A DNA stretch of 64,000 nucleotides from Bradyrhizobium betae (GCF_008932115.1 NZ_CP044543.1:6020501-6084500); one strand, 5' to 3'. Counted from the stretch's first letter, positions 37,471 to 46,046 are shown. The notes: generated by a model not told the origin, from the sequence alone. Numbers and translations are program-made.

Positions 37471-37851
37471 CGCCGTCGCGTGCCCGACGGTCGATCAGAT
37501 TGCGGTATTGGCAATAAGTCGCGCACGGCGTCAATTTGCGCGTGTCATCACGCCGCCGCTCGTGCACAGGTCGAGACGCATCGCTCGGGCGACGCGGGAT
37601 CGCGCCTTATGTGACAGTCTGACGGCATTGCGAGATGCTTGAATCGATTTGGATTTGGACAGGTTAGGAGATCTGCCACCGGACGGCCGCTTTGCGTCCT
37701 GAAATCTGACGCTTTGTTTAAGATCGGTCACAGCAACGATAAGAAACATACCTACAAGGACGGCAACAGGCTTCGTGGAAGAGGGCAGTGGGCTGCTGTC
37801 CGTACGAGTGTGACAAGCCTGCGTGTTTGAATTTGTGTTTTGGGGGTTGAA
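37471..37851. other. Intergenic region after the giant exoprotein gene
   Basis: 381 bases without a supported gene. The part 37700-37800 is AT-richer and may hold a promoter for the small coiled-coil gene. No strong terminator hairpin was seen after the exoprotein stop. Confidence 0.35.
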
Positions 37852-38088
37852 ATGCGCGCGACAAATCCGATCGAACCGGTCTGCCCGGAGTCCGCGCTCC
37901 CGGCGTCCAAGGCTGATGTCAAGTCCGATGCCAAGGCCAATGTCTACGATCTCGGCCTCAAGCAGGACGAGAGCAACCGGCTTCGCCGCATCAGGGACCT
38001 CGAGCACGAGAATGCGCTGCTGATGCGCATGGTTTCCGAGACCCAGATCGAGATCGCGCGGCTGCGGGAGCTGTTGGCCTCAAACTGA
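37852..38088 (+). CDS. Small coiled-coil protein of unknown function
   Basis: 78-residue soluble protein starting at an ATG preceded by GGGGG at good spacing; an upstream in-frame TTG (37840) is unlikely. The second half (residues 38-76, DESNRLRRIRDLEHENALLM and onward) has heptad-spaced Leu/Ile/Met and charged residues, a strong parallel coiled-coil pattern. The first half is polar and probably disordered. No signal peptide. It resembles the zipper part of the HTH protein at 52522 (LEHENALLMRMV versus LELENAQLRRLV) but lacks the HTH. It stands between the exoprotein gene and the Wza-like gene. Function unknown. Confidence 0.6.
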   Translation: MRATNPIEPVCPESALPASKADVKSDAKANVYDLGLKQDESNRLRRIRDLEHENALLMRMVSETQIEIARLRELLASN

Positions 38089-38411
38089 CGCGACCCGGCG
38101 ACCGCGCTTTGGGCGGCAGGTCGCACCTTTTCAACCGTTTGTTCGAGCGATCGATCCACTCCGCAAATGCGAGTGTGTCGATGCGTTCGGCTGAATCAAT
38201 CCGCGCGAACGATTGACGGCGCTTCTGCGGAACGCGCGGCCAGGAAGTCACCGCCGGCAGCCGCGCCTGTTTTCGCAATTGCGATGCGCGCAGCGTCTAC
38301 TCAACAGGAACCGCACATCGCCCGCGCCGGTGGCGCGGGCGGCATATCGCCGCCGCGAGCCGCGCGGCAGGCCTGTCCGGATGCGCGTCAGCTTGGTGTG
38401 AAACGAACGTC
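38089..38411. other. Intergenic region before the Wza-like gene
   Basis: 323 bases with no supported gene. Short open frames lack ribosome sites and known similarity. Presumably carries the promoter of the Wza-like gene, but no clear -35/-10 pair was recognised. Confidence 0.35.
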
Positions 38412-39620
38412 ATGCGATTTGGAAAGCTCTTGTCGATCGCATGTTGCCTGATCGCGTCGGCCCTTCTCGGCGGCTGCGGATTCGTGCCGATGGCGGGGCC
38501 GGCGAGCCTCGACGTCAGGAACGAGAACACCACCGCGCTGCCGTTCGCGGTCGTCAAGCTCAATCCCGAGGTGGTCCAGATGCTCGAGAAATTCGAGCCG
38601 AATGGACTGCCGGGATTCCTGACGGATACGCGTCCGCCCGCGAGCATCAAGTTCGGCATCGGCGACATCATCAGCGTCACCATCTTCGAGGCGTCCGCCG
38701 GCGGCCTCTATGTGCCGCTGGAGGCCGGCGTGCGGCCCGGCAATTTCGTCAACCTGCCCGACCAGGCCGTCGACAATGACGGCAACATCACGGTGCCCTA
38801 TGCCGGCCGGATCCGCGCCGCGGGTCGCACCAATGTGCAGGTCCAGGACGACATCCTGGCGCAGATCAAGAAGCGCGCGATCGATCCGCAAGTCGTGGTC
38901 ACGTCCAGCCAGCAGCGCTCCTCGATGGTCAGCGTGTTCGGCGAGGTCCGCACGCCGGTGCGCTTCCCGATGCCGTCCGCCGGCGCGCAGGACCGCATCA
39001 CCGACGCGATCACGCGGGCGGGCGGCATCAGCGGCGCCGGCTGGGAGACCTGGGTCGTGCTGGAGCGCGCCGGCAAGCGCGCCACGGTGCCGTTCGGCAA
39101 TCTCGTCTATTTCCCCAACAGCAACGTCTTCGTGCAGCCCGGCGACCGCATCTATCTCTACCGCGAGCCGATGAAGTTCATCGCGTTCGGCGCCACCGGC
39201 CAGCAGGGGGAGTTCAACTTCGACGCCTGGCGTATCAATCTGACGCAGGCGGTCGCGAAGGCGCGTGGCCTGCTCGATCTCCAGGCCGATCCCGCCTCGG
39301 TCTTCCTCTACCGCCGCGAGCCGCGCGAGGTGGCGCAGCGGCTCGGCGTCGACTGCTCGAAATTCGACGGCGATTCCGTGCCGATCGTCTTCAACGTCAA
39401 TTTCCAGGATCCGGCCGGCTATTTCATCGCCACCAAGTTGTCGATGCGCCCGTTCGACGTGGTCTATGCCGCCAACGCGCCGCAGGTCGACATCACCAAG
39501 GTCCTGAACTTCATCAACACCACGCTCGTCACCGCCGAGAGCGGCGTGTCGCTGGTCAACAATATCCGTTTCCCGGGATCGGCGACCTCGACGACCACGA
39601 TCAGCCCCAGCGGGCCGTGA
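38412..39620 (+). CDS. Outer-membrane polysaccharide export lipoprotein (Wza/ExoF-like)
   Basis: 402-residue lipoprotein with signal peptide and lipobox LLGGC (Cys22). The Poly_export domain begins IKFGIGDIISVTIFE (about 76-90) with DNDGNITVPYAGRIRAAG after it. SLBB-like segments follow (SVFGEVRTPVRFPMPSA, and KFIAFGATGQQGEFNFD). Such proteins form the outer-membrane channel or its periplasmic ring for capsule/exopolysaccharide export and work with a Wzc co-polymerase; a Wzc-like gene is at 52949. Its position between a TPS exoprotein and its TpsB is unusual. The C-terminal helix expected for classical Wza is not obvious. Confidence 0.88.
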   Translation: MRFGKLLSIACCLIASALLGGCGFVPMAGPASLDVRNENTTALPFAVVKLNPEVVQMLEKFEPNGLPGFLTDTRPPASIKFGIGDIISVTIFEASAGGLYVPLEAGVRPGNFVNLPDQAVDNDGNITVPYAGRIRAAGRTNVQVQDDILAQIKKRAIDPQVVVTSSQQRSSMVSVFGEVRTPVRFPMPSAGAQDRITDAITRAGGISGAGWETWVVLERAGKRATVPFGNLVYFPNSNVFVQPGDRIYLYREPMKFIAFGATGQQGEFNFDAWRINLTQAVAKARGLLDLQADPASVFLYRREPREVAQRLGVDCSKFDGDSVPIVFNVNFQDPAGYFIATKLSMRPFDVVYAANAPQVDITKVLNFINTTLVTAESGVSLVNNIRFPGSATSTTTISPSGP

Positions 39621-39780
39621 GGGCTGGCGGACTGCGATGATGGAGACGAACGCGTCGCGGCTTGACGCTCTGTCCGCAAATGTTACTCATCATGGGCGAT
39701 CGAGTCCGGCCGCATCGAATTATGTTAACGCAGGTCCCGGATCTGCCGACGGGGCGCGCCGGCGAGCGGAGGAACAGGCC

Positions 39781-40197
39781 ATGAGCCGCGCTTTGCATGG
39801 GTTCGGAAATGTTGGCGGGCGGGCTCTGGCCATCGGGCTGATCGCGATCGCCGGGCCTGCCGCGGCCCAGTCTGCCGGTCCCGGCCCGATCAACCCGCCG
39901 CCGGCGGAGCGGCAGGGCACGATCATCGGCGGCAAGCCGACCTCCAGTTTCGAGCGCTGCGTTGACGTGCAGATCGGAAACGACGGCGCCTTCGGCTGCC
40001 TGAACCAGAAGCTCCGGCGTGAGGTGGACAAGGTTAATCCGTCGCTCAACCTGCCGCCGGTCGATGCGCGGTCGTCCGATGTGCGCGTCGGCAACGTGAA
40101 CGAGGCGGCCGTCCGCCAGCAATACGGCTCCAATTACGGCCGTTCGGCCGTTCCTTTCCGTCCGTCGTCAGTCATCAACGTTCCGCCGCATCGCTGA
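39781..40197 (+). CDS. Exported protein of unknown function
   Basis: 138-residue protein with a clear signal peptide (residues 1-30, ending GPAAAQS) and an excellent ribosome site (GGAGGAAC) before the ATG at 39781. The same frame is open to 39637 but without a good site. The mature part has two Cys residues (FERCVDVQIGNDGAFGCLNQ) that could form a disulfide and a polar C-terminus. I do not recognise the family. Its stop overlaps the start of the lytic transglycosylase gene (TGATG), so the two are coupled and may act together in the periplasm. Confidence 0.7.
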   Translation: MSRALHGFGNVGGRALAIGLIAIAGPAAAQSAGPGPINPPPAERQGTIIGGKPTSSFERCVDVQIGNDGAFGCLNQKLRREVDKVNPSLNLPPVDARSSDVRVGNVNEAAVRQQYGSNYGRSAVPFRPSSVINVPPHR

Positions 40198-41051
40198 TGG
40201 CCGCATCCACCTCACGAGCGAAAGGCATCCGCGCCGCGCGCTGGTCGTGGCCGGTCGCGGCGTTGTGCCTGCTGGTCATGAGCGGCGAGGGGCGGGCGCA
40301 GGAGGATGAGGGGGGCGGCCAGGCCGCGACGGCCGGTGTCGCCGCGTCTGCTGTCGATGCGGATGACGGCGGGGTGCAACCCCTGGCGCTCGAGCGCTTC
40401 GCGCCGCGGCCGCTCACCGCTGCGGACTTTCCTCCCGCCAATCCGCTGCTGGCCAACACCACCTATCGCACCAGTGCCATCTTCGGCCGCGACTGGCGCG
40501 CCGGCCGTGCCGAATACCGCCAGCTCGTCGAGCGTGAATCGCTCGCCTTCGGCCTGCCGCCGGCGCTGGTCGATGCGGTGATGGCGGTCGAGAGCCGCTA
40601 CAATCCCGGCGTCGTCGGCATGGATGGCGAGGTCGGATTGATGCAGGTGATGCTGCCGACCGCGCGGATGATGGGTTTTGCCGGCACGCCGGCGGAGCTT
40701 GCCTCGCCCGAAGTCAATGTGCATTACGGCGTGCGCTATCTCGCCGGCGCCTGGCGCCGCGCCAACGGTGATCTCTGCACCGCGACGATGAAATATCGCG
40801 CCGGCCATGGCGAGACGCGCTTTTCCTATCTGTCGGTCGAGTATTGCACGCGCGTCCGCGCGCATCTGGCCGCGAGCGGCGTTGCCGTCACCGGCTCGGT
40901 TCCTCAGGCGACGTTTGGAAGGTCCGCCGGTGGCGGCGGACCCGGCCGCGGCAGCCGCGTCCTGACGGCGGGCGGTGCGATCAATTTCGCAGCGCTCAAC
41001 ACGCGGCTGCGCGGCGTTGCCGAGCGCAAGGCACCGGCGGATCTGCGCTGA
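40197..41051 (+). CDS. Lytic transglycosylase (SLT-type)
   Basis: 284-residue periplasmic peptidoglycan-cleaving enzyme. An N-terminal membrane/signal segment is at about residues 18-34. The SLT domain runs from about 105 to 210: FGLPPALVDAVMAVESRYNP holds the catalytic Glu132, GLMQVML is the conserved GLMQ block, and NVHYGVRYLAG follows. It may open the cell wall for the large surface systems encoded around it (exoprotein, TpsB, TonB complex, or Wza/Wzc). It is coupled to the small exported protein upstream and converges on the anti-sigma gene 48 bases downstream. Confidence 0.87.
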   Translation: MAASTSRAKGIRAARWSWPVAALCLLVMSGEGRAQEDEGGGQAATAGVAASAVDADDGGVQPLALERFAPRPLTAADFPPANPLLANTTYRTSAIFGRDWRAGRAEYRQLVERESLAFGLPPALVDAVMAVESRYNPGVVGMDGEVGLMQVMLPTARMMGFAGTPAELASPEVNVHYGVRYLAGAWRRANGDLCTATMKYRAGHGETRFSYLSVEYCTRVRAHLAASGVAVTGSVPQATFGRSAGGGGPGRGSRVLTAGGAINFAALNTRLRGVAERKAPADLR

Positions 41052-41099
41052 TCGAGGCTGACGAGAGAGAGACCCAGACCTGAAGCCGGATGCTGCGCG

Positions 41100-41363
41100 T
41101 TACGCGCGCGCCTTGCTGTTGGGCGCGCGCCGCCGCCGGCTTGCCGGCGCCGGTCGGCCGGTCGCAAGCGCCTGGCCGATGGCGCGCCAGCATTTCACGG
41201 CTTCGCGGAAGGCATGTTCATGCGCGGAGCTGCGTCCGCGCCAGTCCATCAGCTGCTCGGCATCGGTCAGCGTCGCCTCGCCCGACTTGAGGCGCGTGAT
41301 CCATGACAGGGCTTCACGGATTAAGGGATCTAAGTGATCGACCTGATGGCTTCGCTTCGTCAC
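41100..41363 (-). CDS. Mini-FecR: DUF4880-only anti-sigma-like protein
   Basis: About 87 residues from a GTG at 41363 (105 from an ATG at 41417). Either start lies within the 3' end of the sigma factor gene. The core DPLIREALSWITRLKSGEAT and RSSAHEHAFREAVKCWRAIG match the N-terminal cytoplasmic DUF4880 domain of FecR-type sigma regulators, the part that binds the sigma factor. A normal FecR is about 320 residues with a membrane segment and a periplasmic sensor domain. Here the protein stops after a basic tail (about 20 residues), and only 48 bases separate the stop from the convergent transglycosylase gene. It is thus truncated or a dedicated soluble form. The start is uncertain. Confidence 0.7.
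   Translation of the reverse strand: MTKRSHQVDHLDPLIREALSWITRLKSGEATLTDAEQLMDWRGRSSAHEHAFREAVKCWRAIGQALATGRPAPASRRRRAPNSKARA
41104..41130. terminator. GC-rich hairpin at the convergent gene end
   Basis: Nine-base perfect arms GCGCGCGCC / GGCGCGCGC with a 9-base loop at the 3' end of the mini-FecR gene, where it meets the transglycosylase gene. It lacks a U-tract, so it is only a possible transcription end. Confidence 0.35.
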
Positions 41364-42000
41364 GATCCAGCGCTTTCCCGCACACGCCGGCCGCGAGCGG
41401 ATGCTCCCGGTCGACATATCTCTGTACGTAAGACGAAGCGGGACGCTGAAAACCGAATTTGACGCGGCCGGGTCGTTTGAGACGATCGGCGCAATGTTCG
41501 ACCGCCTGCTTGAGGTCGGTTTCGACGGTGCGGACGGTAACGCCGAGCAGGGCCGCGATCTCGCGGTTCGGCATTCCGTCGATGCGCGAGAGCGTCAGGA
41601 CACGCCGGCGGCGCTCGGGCAGCTCGGCGATTGCGTGCCGAAGCAGATTGACCTCGGAGCGATCCTCGATCACGCGGGCAGCGTCCGGCTGGTCGTCGGG
41701 AATCTCGAGCAGCGCATCGACCTCGTCGGAGGTGAGGCGGCGCCGCTCGGCGCGGCGGCGGTCGGCGGCGATGTTCAGCGCGATGCGGAACAGATAGGCC
41801 TTCGGGCTGCGCACCGGTCCGAGCTCGCGCATGCCCTCGAGGCGCAGATAGGTTTCGTTGAGCGCTTCGGAGGCGAGGTCCGGCGAGCCGAGGCGGCGCG
41901 TCAGCCTCCGATCGAAGTCGACATATTCGGCCAGCAGAAGAGTCCGCAAGCTGCTGATGCTGTCGATGGTCATGCTACGCCCCACTTCACTCAGTCCCAT
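41314..42000 (-). CDS. FecI-type ECF sigma factor (RNA polymerase sigma-70, region 2 and 4)
   Basis: 228-residue ECF sigma factor. Region 2 includes FDRRLTRRLGSPDLASEALN, TYLRLEGM and SPKAYLFRIALNIAADRRRA (about 28-85). Region 4 includes AIAELPERRRRVLTLSRIDG, MPNREIAALLGVTVRTVETD (the HTH, about 144-163) and LKQAVEHCADRL. The pattern NETYLRLEG fits the FecI group, which is normally paired with a FecR regulator, and a mini-FecR overlaps its 3' end. The start is 42000 or 41973. It is divergent from the TpsB gene, so it likely controls part of the exoprotein/TonB locus, as VreI does in the PUMA3 locus of P. aeruginosa. The last 50 residues beyond region 4 are not conserved. Confidence 0.9.
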   Translation of the reverse strand: MGLSEVGRSMTIDSISSLRTLLLAEYVDFDRRLTRRLGSPDLASEALNETYLRLEGMRELGPVRSPKAYLFRIALNIAADRRRAERRRLTSDEVDALLEIPDDQPDAARVIEDRSEVNLLRHAIAELPERRRRVLTLSRIDGMPNREIAALLGVTVRTVETDLKQAVEHCADRLKRPGRVKFGFQRPASSYVQRYVDREHPLAAGVCGKALDRDEAKPSGRSLRSLNP

Positions 42001-42280
42001 TTGACGGCGGGACGGTAGTAAGGCCGCACAACGGTAATGTGACGGATTGTTAGTGAATAACAGGCGTCTTGCGTTAGTCGCGTTATGTTGCGCGGAATCA
42101 TCACATCCTTGATTGGCGATGCTGCGCGCGCAGCGAAAAAGTTTTCGCTGCGGCTCCGTTCGCAGCGTCTATCGGATAAGGCCCCAGCAGACCACCGCGT
42201 TTCGGTCGGTTCGGGCTGTCCGAAGGATGCTGCGGCCGCGTGCGAGCCGGCCGCAATGAGAGAGCGATATCGAGGCCGAG
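42001..42280. promoter_or_regulatory. Divergent regulatory region (ECF sigma / TpsB operon)
   Basis: 280 bases between divergent starts. Bases 42020-42110 are AT-rich and contain the inverted repeat TGTTA-GTGAA-TAACA at 42048-42062, like the palindrome at 20914-20933. Promoters for the sigma gene and for the long TpsB-to-parvulin operon probably lie here. Confidence 0.45.
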
Positions 42281-44101
42281 GTGAATTCGCGTGGTCTGTA
42301 TCATAACGGCGCGCGTCGCCGTGCGCCGCGGCTGCTGCGCACGTTGCGCAGCGGCAGGACCGACGTTGCCTGTGCATCGCGCCTCGCCGTCTGCTGCCTG
42401 ATCATCTGCGCGATCTGCACCAGGCCGGCCGCCGCGAAACCCGAGGCTGAGGTCACCAAGCCGGGCGCCAAGCCCGCTGCCGCCGCGGCTGCGAGCGCGA
42501 AACCGGGCAAGGCTGCGGCAGACAAGGGCGCCGCGGAGAAGAGTGCGCCGGATGCGACCAAGCCGGCCGCGCCGGAACCGCGTTTCGATATCGACGAGTA
42601 TCGTGTCGAAGGTGCGGACAATCTGCCGCAGATCGAGGTCGAGTCCGCCGTCTATCCGTTCCTCGGCCCGAGCAAGAGCGCGCAGGATGTCGAGAAGGCG
42701 CGCGCCGCGGTCGAGAAGGCCTATCACGACAAGGGCCTTCAGACCGTCAGCGTCGCTGTACCGCAGCAGGATGCGCAGCGCGGCTTCGTCGTGCTCAAGG
42801 TCACCGAGAACAAGGTCGGCCGGCTGCGGGTGAAGGGCTCGCGCTATTTCGATCTCGACAACGTCAAGAGCGGTGCGCCGTCGCTGAAGGAAGGCGCGCT
42901 GCCGAATTTCCAGGACGTGACGAAGGACATCGTCGCGCTGAACAGGTGGCCGGACCGTCGCGTCACGCCGGCGCTGCGGGCCGGCGTTGCGCCCGGAACG
43001 GTCGACGTCGACCTCAACGTCGAGGACACCCTTCCGCTCCACGGCAGCGTCGAGCTGAACAACAAGCAGAGCCCGAGCACCACGGCGCTGCGCACCAGCA
43101 TCTCGATGCGCTACGAGGATCTGTGGCAGCTCGGTCATTCCATGACCTGGACCTACCAGTTCGCGCCGATGAATCCGAAGGACGCGATGGTCGTGTCGGG
43201 CTCCTATCTGGCGCGGACCGAGATCGACTGGCTCAGCGTCCTCGTCTACGGCCTGAAGTCCGACAGTTCGGTCGCAACCGTCGGCGGCTCCAACGTCGTC
43301 GGCCCCGGCCAGGTCGTCGGCGGCCGCGCGGTGCTGACTCTGCCGTCGCGGGGCGATTTGTTCCAGACGCTGTCGCTCGGCGTCGACTACAAGGATTTCA
43401 AGCAGACGCTGCAGCTCGGCTCCGACGCCTTCAGCTCGCCCGTGACCTATGTGCCGCTGGTCGGCACCTACGGCGCGACCTGGCAGGGCGAGGGGCGGCT
43501 GACCCAGCTCAATGCCACGATCACCGCGGGCATGCGCGGCATCGGCTCCAGCCGCGACGAGTTCGATGCCAAACGCTACAAGGCGACGGCGAACTTCATC
43601 TCGCTGCATGCCGACATCTCGCACACCCAGGACTTCGCCGGCGGTTTCCAGCTCTACGCGAAGCTGCAGGGGCAGGCCGCGGACCAGCCGCTGATCTCCA
43701 GCGAGCAATTCAGCCTCGGCGGCCAGGACACGGTGCGCGGCTATCTCGAATCCGAAGTGCTCGGCGACTACGGCGTCGCCGGCACGCTGGAGCTGCGGAC
43801 GCCGAACCTGGCGCAATATCTCGAGCAGAAGCTGCCGAATCCAGCCGGCGATGCCATCAAGTACAACGCCTTCGACGAGATGCGCTTGTTCGCCTTCGTC
43901 GACGGCGGCAATGCCAGGATTCACGAGCCGCTCACCGATCAGCAGTCGCACTTCGACCTCGCGAGCTACGGCGTCGGCATGCGCATGAAAACGCTGCGCT
44001 ACCTCAACAGCATCGTCTTCGTCGGCGTGCCGCTGACCGGCCAGCAGGCCACCGTCGCCAACCATCCACGTTTCAGCTTTCGGCTCTGGGGAGAATTCTA
44101 G
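42281..44101 (+). CDS. TpsB/FhaC-type outer-membrane two-partner-secretion transporter
   Basis: 606-residue outer-membrane protein. A signal segment (about residues 33-52) is followed by an Ala/Lys/Pro-rich linker (about 53-97). Two POTRA domains follow: FDIDEYRVEGADNLPQIEVE (from about 101) and GRLRVKGSRYFDLDNVKSG (about 183). The ShlB beta-barrel runs to the C-terminal Phe, with the conserved loop-6 motif VRGY at 485-488. It should recognise the TPS domain of the 4,406-residue exoprotein and thread it to the surface. A GTG at 42281 with GAGG upstream is used. Its stop touches the start of the ExbB-fusion gene (TAG-ATG, zero gap), so the transporter is tied to an energy complex. Confidence 0.92.
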   Translation: MNSRGLYHNGARRRAPRLLRTLRSGRTDVACASRLAVCCLIICAICTRPAAAKPEAEVTKPGAKPAAAAAASAKPGKAAADKGAAEKSAPDATKPAAPEPRFDIDEYRVEGADNLPQIEVESAVYPFLGPSKSAQDVEKARAAVEKAYHDKGLQTVSVAVPQQDAQRGFVVLKVTENKVGRLRVKGSRYFDLDNVKSGAPSLKEGALPNFQDVTKDIVALNRWPDRRVTPALRAGVAPGTVDVDLNVEDTLPLHGSVELNNKQSPSTTALRTSISMRYEDLWQLGHSMTWTYQFAPMNPKDAMVVSGSYLARTEIDWLSVLVYGLKSDSSVATVGGSNVVGPGQVVGGRAVLTLPSRGDLFQTLSLGVDYKDFKQTLQLGSDAFSSPVTYVPLVGTYGATWQGEGRLTQLNATITAGMRGIGSSRDEFDAKRYKATANFISLHADISHTQDFAGGFQLYAKLQGQAADQPLISSEQFSLGGQDTVRGYLESEVLGDYGVAGTLELRTPNLAQYLEQKLPNPAGDAIKYNAFDEMRLFAFVDGGNARIHEPLTDQQSHFDLASYGVGMRMKTLRYLNSIVFVGVPLTGQQATVANHPRFSFRLWGEF

Positions 44102-46042
44102 ATGTCGCTCCTTCGCTTTGGATCACGTCCCGGATTTCGCCTGAGCGCACCGGTGATGCTCGCGCTGGTGTTCCTCGCCGCGCTGTGGCCGGGCCCGGCC
44201 TCCGCGTGGTGGAACGACCAGTGGACGCTACGCAAGAAGATCACCATCGACACCGGCCCGTCGGGCGCCGGCATCAGCGATGCGATCGGCGCGACCCCAA
44301 TCCTGGTTCGCCTCCATGTCGGCAATTTCCGTTTCGGTGCGGCCAAGGAGGACGGCGGCGATCTTCGCTTCGTCGCCGGTGACGACAAGACGCCGCTCAA
44401 GCACCATGTCGAGAAATACGACTCGCTGCTCGGCGAGGCGCTGGTCTGGGTCGGCGTTCCCGATCTGAAGCCGGGCGCCAAGAACGACATCTGGCTCTAC
44501 TACGGAAACCAGAAGGCGCCGGCCGCGGTCGATGCCAAGGGCACTTACGATCCCGATACGCTGCTGGTCTATCACTTCAACGATCGCGCGACGCCGGCGC
44601 AGGACGTGACGGCCTGGGCGAACACCGCGCAGAACGCGATGCCCGGCGCGGACGGGGCCATCATCGGCCAGGGTGTGCGTCTCGACGGCCAGACCGCGCT
44701 CACGCTGCCCGGCTCCCCCTCGCTGGTCGTCGCCGAGAACGGCGAACTGACCTGGTCGCTCTGGGTCAAGATGACCGCGCCGCAAGCCGGAGCCGTGCTG
44801 TTTTCGCGCACCGAAGGGGCCAACGGCGTAACGGTCGGATTGGACAACGGCGTGGCCTTCGTGGAGGTCACGAATGGCGGCAGCACGCAGCGCAGCGTCG
44901 GCGGCGCAGCAATCGCGGCCGGGACCTGGCACCAGATCGCCTTCACGGCGAAGGGCGCGCAGATCGTTCTCTACGTCGACGGCAATCAGGCTGCGACGCT
45001 GGCCGCGGGCTTGCCCACCATGACCGGCACGGCGCAGCTCGGCCTTGCCGCATCAGTGGCGGCACCGGCAGCGGATGCGGCCGCGCCTGCCGCCGATGCG
45101 GCTCAAGCGGCTCCGGCCGCAGCCGCTCCGGCGATCGTTGCCGCGGGCTTTGCCGGCGATGTCGACGAGTTTCAGATTGCCAAGGTCGCGCGCTCGGCCG
45201 GTTTCATCAAGCTCGGCGCGATCGGGCAGGGACCCGACCAGGCCAAGCTGATGGCGTTCAGCGTCGACGAGGAAAACGCGGGCTGGTTCAGCGGCGGCTA
45301 TTTCGGCGTGATCCTGCGCTCGGTGACGCTCGACGGCTGGGTCGTGATCGGACTGCTCGGGATCATGGCGCTGATCAGCTGGTACGTCATGGTCGACCGC
45401 ATTTCGTATCTGAACCGGGTCTCGGCCGGCAATACGATCTTCCTCAAGCATTTCCGCGAGACGTCGACCGACATCGGCGGCCTGCTTCAGCTCGACAGCA
45501 AGGAGAACGACCCGGGCTTCGGCGGTGAGCTCGGCAAGAAGCAGCGCAAGGTGGTCCATGCCGCGCCGCTGTACCGCCTGTTCGCCTCCGGCGCGCAGGA
45601 GATCCGGCGGCGCTTCGCGGGCGGCGGCTACCGCCGGCTTTCGCCGCAGGCGATCCAGTCGATCCGCGCCGTGCTCGACAGCGGCTTCGTGCGGGAGAGC
45701 CAGCGCCTCAACCGCCTGATGGTGATGCTGACGATCGCGATCTCCGGCGGTCCGTTCCTCGGCCTGCTCGGCACCGTCGTCGGCGTCATGATCACCTTCG
45801 CGGCGATCGCGGCCAGCGGCGACGTCAACGTCAACGCCATCGCGCCCGGCATCGCCGCGGCACTCGTCGCCACCGTCGCCGGCCTCGGCGTCGCGATCCC
45901 CTCGCTGTTTGCCTACAACTACCTGACGATCCGCATCAAGGACGTCAGCAGCGAGATGCAGGTCTTTGTCGACGAGTTCGTCACGCGCATCGCGGAATCC
46001 TACGACATTCCGGACGAGCCTATGAAGCAGGCGGCGGAGTAG
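44102..46042 (+). CDS. DUF2341-LamG-MotA/TolQ/ExbB fusion protein
   Basis: 646-residue inner-membrane protein. A signal peptide (1-35) is followed by WWNDQWTLRKKITIDTGPSG, the DUF2341 opening, then a LamG-like beta-sandwich (about 170-355; LTWSLWVKMTAPQAGAVLFS) with an inserted Ala/Pro linker (about 318-342). The ExbB/TolQ part has membrane segments near 414-431, 541-572 and 584-608, with GPFLGLLGTVVGVMITFAAI as the proton-channel signature. The extracytoplasmic sensor-like half on a proton channel is unusual for ExbB (about 240 residues alone). It should work with the ExbD and TonB encoded next, 4 bases downstream. The ligand of the DUF2341-LamG part is unknown; carbohydrate is a guess from LamG. 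Confidence 0.9.
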   Translation: MSLLRFGSRPGFRLSAPVMLALVFLAALWPGPASAWWNDQWTLRKKITIDTGPSGAGISDAIGATPILVRLHVGNFRFGAAKEDGGDLRFVAGDDKTPLKHHVEKYDSLLGEALVWVGVPDLKPGAKNDIWLYYGNQKAPAAVDAKGTYDPDTLLVYHFNDRATPAQDVTAWANTAQNAMPGADGAIIGQGVRLDGQTALTLPGSPSLVVAENGELTWSLWVKMTAPQAGAVLFSRTEGANGVTVGLDNGVAFVEVTNGGSTQRSVGGAAIAAGTWHQIAFTAKGAQIVLYVDGNQAATLAAGLPTMTGTAQLGLAASVAAPAADAAAPAADAAQAAPAAAAPAIVAAGFAGDVDEFQIAKVARSAGFIKLGAIGQGPDQAKLMAFSVDEENAGWFSGGYFGVILRSVTLDGWVVIGLLGIMALISWYVMVDRISYLNRVSAGNTIFLKHFRETSTDIGGLLQLDSKENDPGFGGELGKKQRKVVHAAPLYRLFASGAQEIRRRFAGGGYRRLSPQAIQSIRAVLDSGFVRESQRLNRLMVMLTIAISGGPFLGLLGTVVGVMITFAAIAASGDVNVNAIAPGIAAALVATVAGLGVAIPSLFAYNYLTIRIKDVSSEMQVFVDEFVTRIAESYDIPDEPMKQAAE

Positions 46043-46046
46043 ACCG

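Noticed and set aside
42101..44065. 654-codon minus-strand frame opposite TpsB
   Set aside because: Shadow; the plus-strand protein has POTRA domains and the VRGY motif.
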